Source of the DNA: Actinomycetota bacterium
GTDB lineage: Bacteria > Actinomycetota > Acidimicrobiia > Acidimicrobiales > Ilumatobacteraceae
Direction: 5' to 3'
Length of the DNA: 7,759 nucleotides
NCBI GenBank assembly: GCA_009703975.1
Contig: WLFB01000045.1
Location: forward strand, 1-7,759
Shown: positions 5,665 through 7,759 of the stretch, piece after piece
How the letters are laid out: the number at the start of each line of letters is the position of its first letter
How positions within the stretch are numbered: the stretch's first letter is position 1
Made by a program: the position numbers and the translations under genes
The notes under the pieces: generated by a model
What the model saw: the letters and a program-made list of their open reading frames with translations, nothing else
Told to the model about the DNA's origin: nothing
Databases searched by the model: none

Positions 5665-7113
5665 TTAGCTTTTACTCGCGTCGATCAATACTGTGTCGAT
5701 TAACACTTCGTCGATTACATCTAAGAGTCGTTGCGCATATGTTCGGTGATCTACAAAAATATTTTCGCCAGAGTTGTCAGGTTCTATGCGTCGTGGGTTT
5801 TCTAGAAAATCAATCAACAATCGCTCTAGTTCTGATTCGTCTTCTGCGATAAATACTCCAGTTGTTTCGCGTAGCCCGCGTAAATGCTCGTAGCCAATTA
5901 AATTGCAGAACTGCGAGCCGATAACCGCGTCTTTTTTGAAGGCCGGCAAGATCACTGGTATTCCTCTTGCGCGTGAATCAACAATTGCCGATGTTCCCTC
6001 AGAGACAACCACCACCGCCGAATTGAGTAGCTCGCAATATCTGAAGTACGCCGCAGATACATCATCAAAAGAAATACTTTGGGCACGATGAGACTTGCCC
6101 CGCTTTATGTCGTCATCAAGTTCAATTTGAGTGTGTGATGAAACAAACTCGTTCATGAAATTTAGACTCGATGAATCACCAGTTGGGTATGGTCGCCAGA
6201 TTGTTTTGAGTTTGTTGTTTGGCTGATTAGTTCGAGACAATACATCGCCGATGCACTTGAGCCATGGCGCCGAACTCGATGCATCAGCAGTGCTACCAAT
6301 CAGAATTAAGTTTTCTGACTGGCTCATCGCTGCGATTTTCTTTTTGGCGCCGACCTCAACACTGCCGATCGCAACTATTGAGGTTGAGGGCATCTTGTGC
6401 ATTCGCGAGCAAACCTCAACAAGTTGCTGGTTGTAGACCAACATTCGAGTCGGTTTTTTAACGAGCGGACTCTTAGACGACGCGTTATCCCACTTCACGG
6501 GTATCAACAATGTTGGAATGCCTGCTCTGGCGCCGGCGTCTATCGCCGCGACTACAAAGCCAGCCTGACGTTGCATCAGTACAACAATCACATCTGGAGA
6601 TTGTTGTACGGCGAGTTCAGCCAGCCCACAATTATTGCAAATTTTTGAAATCGCGACTCGAGACCAAATCCAAAAAAATAATCTGGTGCCACGAACAAAT
6701 GACGGAAACTCTTTAATTATTCTTTGCCAAACCTCGCCACGATTTTGAAACAGCACGACGAACCCTGAAAAGCTTTGCCAGTTAGAAGGAACTCGCAAAC
6801 CGATCAAAAATTTATTTCTCAAGCGTGTTCGATAGCCGGATGCGAGATTTCTGAATCTAAAAGTTAACGCCTCACCTAACTGTGAACCAGTTTTTTTAGA
6901 TTTCGAATCATATTTGTAGGGCACAACTTTTTCGAAACTATTTTTGAACTCACTCGGTAGTTTTTCCCAACGAGTACTTTCAAGTTCTGATTGTGGTAAC
7001 GCCAAAACTACTTGTGCAGAATCTGATAGCTCTTTAAACAGCCCGTGAATTACAAACTGGTCAAGGTGCGAAAGGTTCCCAGTGACAACCAGAATTTTCT
7101 TTTTAGTAGCCAC
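5665..7113 (-). CDS. Putative GT-B-like glycosyltransferase (cell-surface polysaccharide type)
   Basis: This 482-residue protein lacks a signal peptide or membrane anchor and is probably cytosolic or membrane-peripheral. The N-terminus (KKKILVVTGNLSHLDQFVIH) looks like the first Rossmann strand of a GT-B enzyme. A central IPVKWDNASSK block followed by a TRMLVYNQQL strand and IVAIGSVEV resembles surface-polysaccharide glycosyltransferases that carry a WDN-x-x-x-K motif. IWRPYP and VVVSEGTSAIVDSRARGIPV (around residues 368-388, with E372, G373, T374) resemble the C-terminal donor-binding domain. Donor and acceptor cannot be assigned; a glycerophosphotransferase-like or epimerase-like GT-B protein is also possible. 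GTG at 7113-7111 is the start, bounded by an in-frame stop 12 bases upstream. It lies 49 bases downstream of etfA on the same strand. The 5' half looks AT-richer than neighbouring genes, as is common for exchanged surface-glycan genes. The C-terminus has three repeated pentapeptides. Confidence 0.6.
   Translation of the reverse strand: MATKKKILVVTGNLSHLDQFVIHGLFKELSDSAQVVLALPQSELESTRWEKLPSEFKNSFEKVVPYKYDSKSKKTGSQLGEALTFRFRNLASGYRTRLRNKFLIGLRVPSNWQSFSGFVVLFQNRGEVWQRIIKEFPSFVRGTRLFFWIWSRVAISKICNNCGLAELAVQQSPDVIVVLMQRQAGFVVAAIDAGARAGIPTLLIPVKWDNASSKSPLVKKPTRMLVYNQQLVEVCSRMHKMPSTSIVAIGSVEVGAKKKIAAMSQSENLILIGSTADASSSAPWLKCIGDVLSRTNQPNNKLKTIWRPYPTGDSSSLNFMNEFVSSHTQIELDDDIKRGKSHRAQSISFDDVSAAYFRYCELLNSAVVVVSEGTSAIVDSRARGIPVILPAFKKDAVIGSQFCNLIGYEHLRGLRETTGVFIAEDESELERLLIDFLENPRRIEPDNSGENIFVDHRTYAQRLLDVIDEVLIDTVLIDASKS
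5680..5724. repeat. Three-unit 15-bp imperfect tandem repeat
   Basis: GTCGAT recurs at 5680, 5695 and 5710, exactly 15 bases apart, each followed by an imperfectly conserved nine-base remainder. On the minus strand the units encode LDVID, EVLID and TVLID (residues 464-478), close to the C-terminus of the glycosyltransferase-like protein. The period is a multiple of three, so the repeat keeps the reading frame. It looks like a small in-frame duplication rather than a regulatory site. Confidence 0.7.
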
Positions 7114-7132
7114 GTTTAGAACTTATTACAAA

Positions 7133-7158
7133 CGAATCGGCGACGACGCCATAATTCG
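7133..7158 (-). terminator. Interrupted inverted repeat between etfA and the glycosyltransferase gene (weak terminator or attenuator)
   Basis: CGAAT (7133-7137) pairs with ATTCG (7154-7158), and inside it GGCG (7139-7142) pairs with CGCC (7147-7150) around a four-base loop. A small internal bulge (one base against three) separates the two stems. On the minus strand it lies just after the etfA stop and is followed by TTTGT, only a weak T tract. It may partly terminate etfA transcription or act as an mRNA processing site ahead of the glycosyltransferase gene. Its length is modest, so chance is possible. Confidence 0.35.
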
Positions 7159-7162
7159 CTAT

Positions 7163-7759
7163 CTACGAGCGAGACTTGAGCGCTTCAATGAGTTTTGGTA
7201 ACACTTTGTGAATGTCGCCAACAATACCGAGGTCGGCGATCCCAAAGATTGGAGCTTCTTTGTCTTTATTGATCGCGATGATATTTTTTGAACCCTTCAT
7301 ACCAACCATATGTTGCGTCGCGCCAGAGATGCCAGCAGCGATATACACACTTGGCTTGACAACTTTGCCTGTCTGGCCAACTTGATATGAGTAAGGTACC
7401 CAACCCGCGTCAACAATGGCTCGTGATGCACCAGGTGCACCCTTAAGAAGTTTCGCAAGGTCTTCAATCAACGAATAGTTGCCAGCTTCACCTAGACCGC
7501 GCCCGCCTGAAACAACAATTGCTGCTTCGTCGAGTTTTGGTCCGGTTGTTTGCTCTGTGTGAGTTGCAACAACGCGTGCGCCACCTTGTGTGCCCAAATC
7601 AGGAACAGTCACCGCAACTATTTCTGGAGTGCCACCCGATGCAGGCTCTGCAACAAAACTTTTTGGACGAAATGAAACTAGGTGTGGCCCTGGCCCCGTA
7701 AACACTGTTTCAACCAAAATGTTTCCACCAAAAACTGGCGTCGTTGCGACAACACCGTC
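7163..7759 (-). CDS. etfA: Electron transfer flavoprotein alpha subunit, C-terminal part (5' end outside window)
   Basis: The minus-strand frame stays open to the last base of the window (it begins [14 protein letters not shown]), so the true start lies beyond base 7759; an internal TTG at 7717 is not the start. About 198 C-terminal residues of a protein usually near 320 long are visible. The FAD-binding domain is clear: [30 protein letters not shown], then [32 protein letters not shown] and a final VLPKLIEAL helix. EtfA pairs with EtfB to carry electrons from acyl-CoA and other dehydrogenases to the ETF:quinone oxidoreductase or a similar acceptor in the cytoplasm. The GISGATQH and AINKD segments are the standard EtfA signature, and the sequence looks intact. 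EtfB would be expected just upstream, outside the window. The glycosyltransferase gene follows on the same strand after 49 bases. Confidence 0.95.
   Translation of the reverse strand, partial: DGVVATTPVFGGNILVETVFTGPGPHLVSFRPKSFVAEPASGGTPEIVAVTVPDLGTQGGARVVATHTEQTTGPKLDEAAIVVSGGRGLGEAGNYSLIEDLAKLLKGAPGASRAIVDAGWVPYSYQVGQTGKVVKPSVYIAAGISGATQHMVGMKGSKNIIAINKDKEAPIFGIADLGIVGDIHKVLPKLIEALKSRS

Noticed and set aside
7715..7717. TTG (minus strand) as the start of etfA
   Set aside because: The upstream codons to the window end encode the family-typical FGGNI segment, so the gene continues beyond the window.

Overview
The window is a densely packed stretch of bacterial chromosome with nine protein-coding genes, two of them cut by the window edges. 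It shows no RNA genes, insertion sequences or CRISPR arrays, and no gene-free gap longer than about 50 bases. Gene content points to Actinobacteria: the trio of a histidine phosphatase (MSMEG_4193 type), a DUF3090 protein and an SCO1664-type kinase-like protein, a family 5 uracil-DNA glycosylase, an F420-type FrhB-like Fe-S flavoprotein, and an EtfA. Base composition looks moderate, near half G+C by eye, which is low for soil actinomycetes. Acidimicrobiia or another aquatic actinobacterial lineage is my best guess. Many genes start with GTG and lack clear Shine-Dalgarno sequences.

Layout. Bases 1-1008 (+) hold the 3' part of a GlnD-like protein with two ACT domains and an apparently decayed HD region. 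It is followed by an FrhB-like iron-sulfur flavoprotein (1058-2248, +) and a TauE/SafE membrane transporter (2273-3055, +), closely spaced and probably co-transcribed. A family 5 uracil-DNA glycosylase (3077-3745, -) converges on the transporter. It diverges from a tightly coupled three-gene unit (3789-5658, +), whose members overlap by 4 and 19 bases. On the minus strand, the partial etfA (7163-7759) precedes a GT-B-like glycosyltransferase (5665-7113), which converges on the trio with only 6 bases between stop codons.

How the genes relate. The most interesting unit is the actinobacterial trio. It pairs a phosphatase fold with a lipid-kinase-like fold and a small protein with a Cys/His tail that could bind zinc. 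The families are recognised and their co-conservation is known, but I know of no assigned function. The FrhB-like protein next to a TauE-type exporter suggests, without proving, a role in sulfur-compound or F420-linked redox handling. The remaining genes look like ordinary chromosomal housekeeping (DNA repair, electron transfer) plus one cell-surface glycosyltransferase of unknown acceptor.
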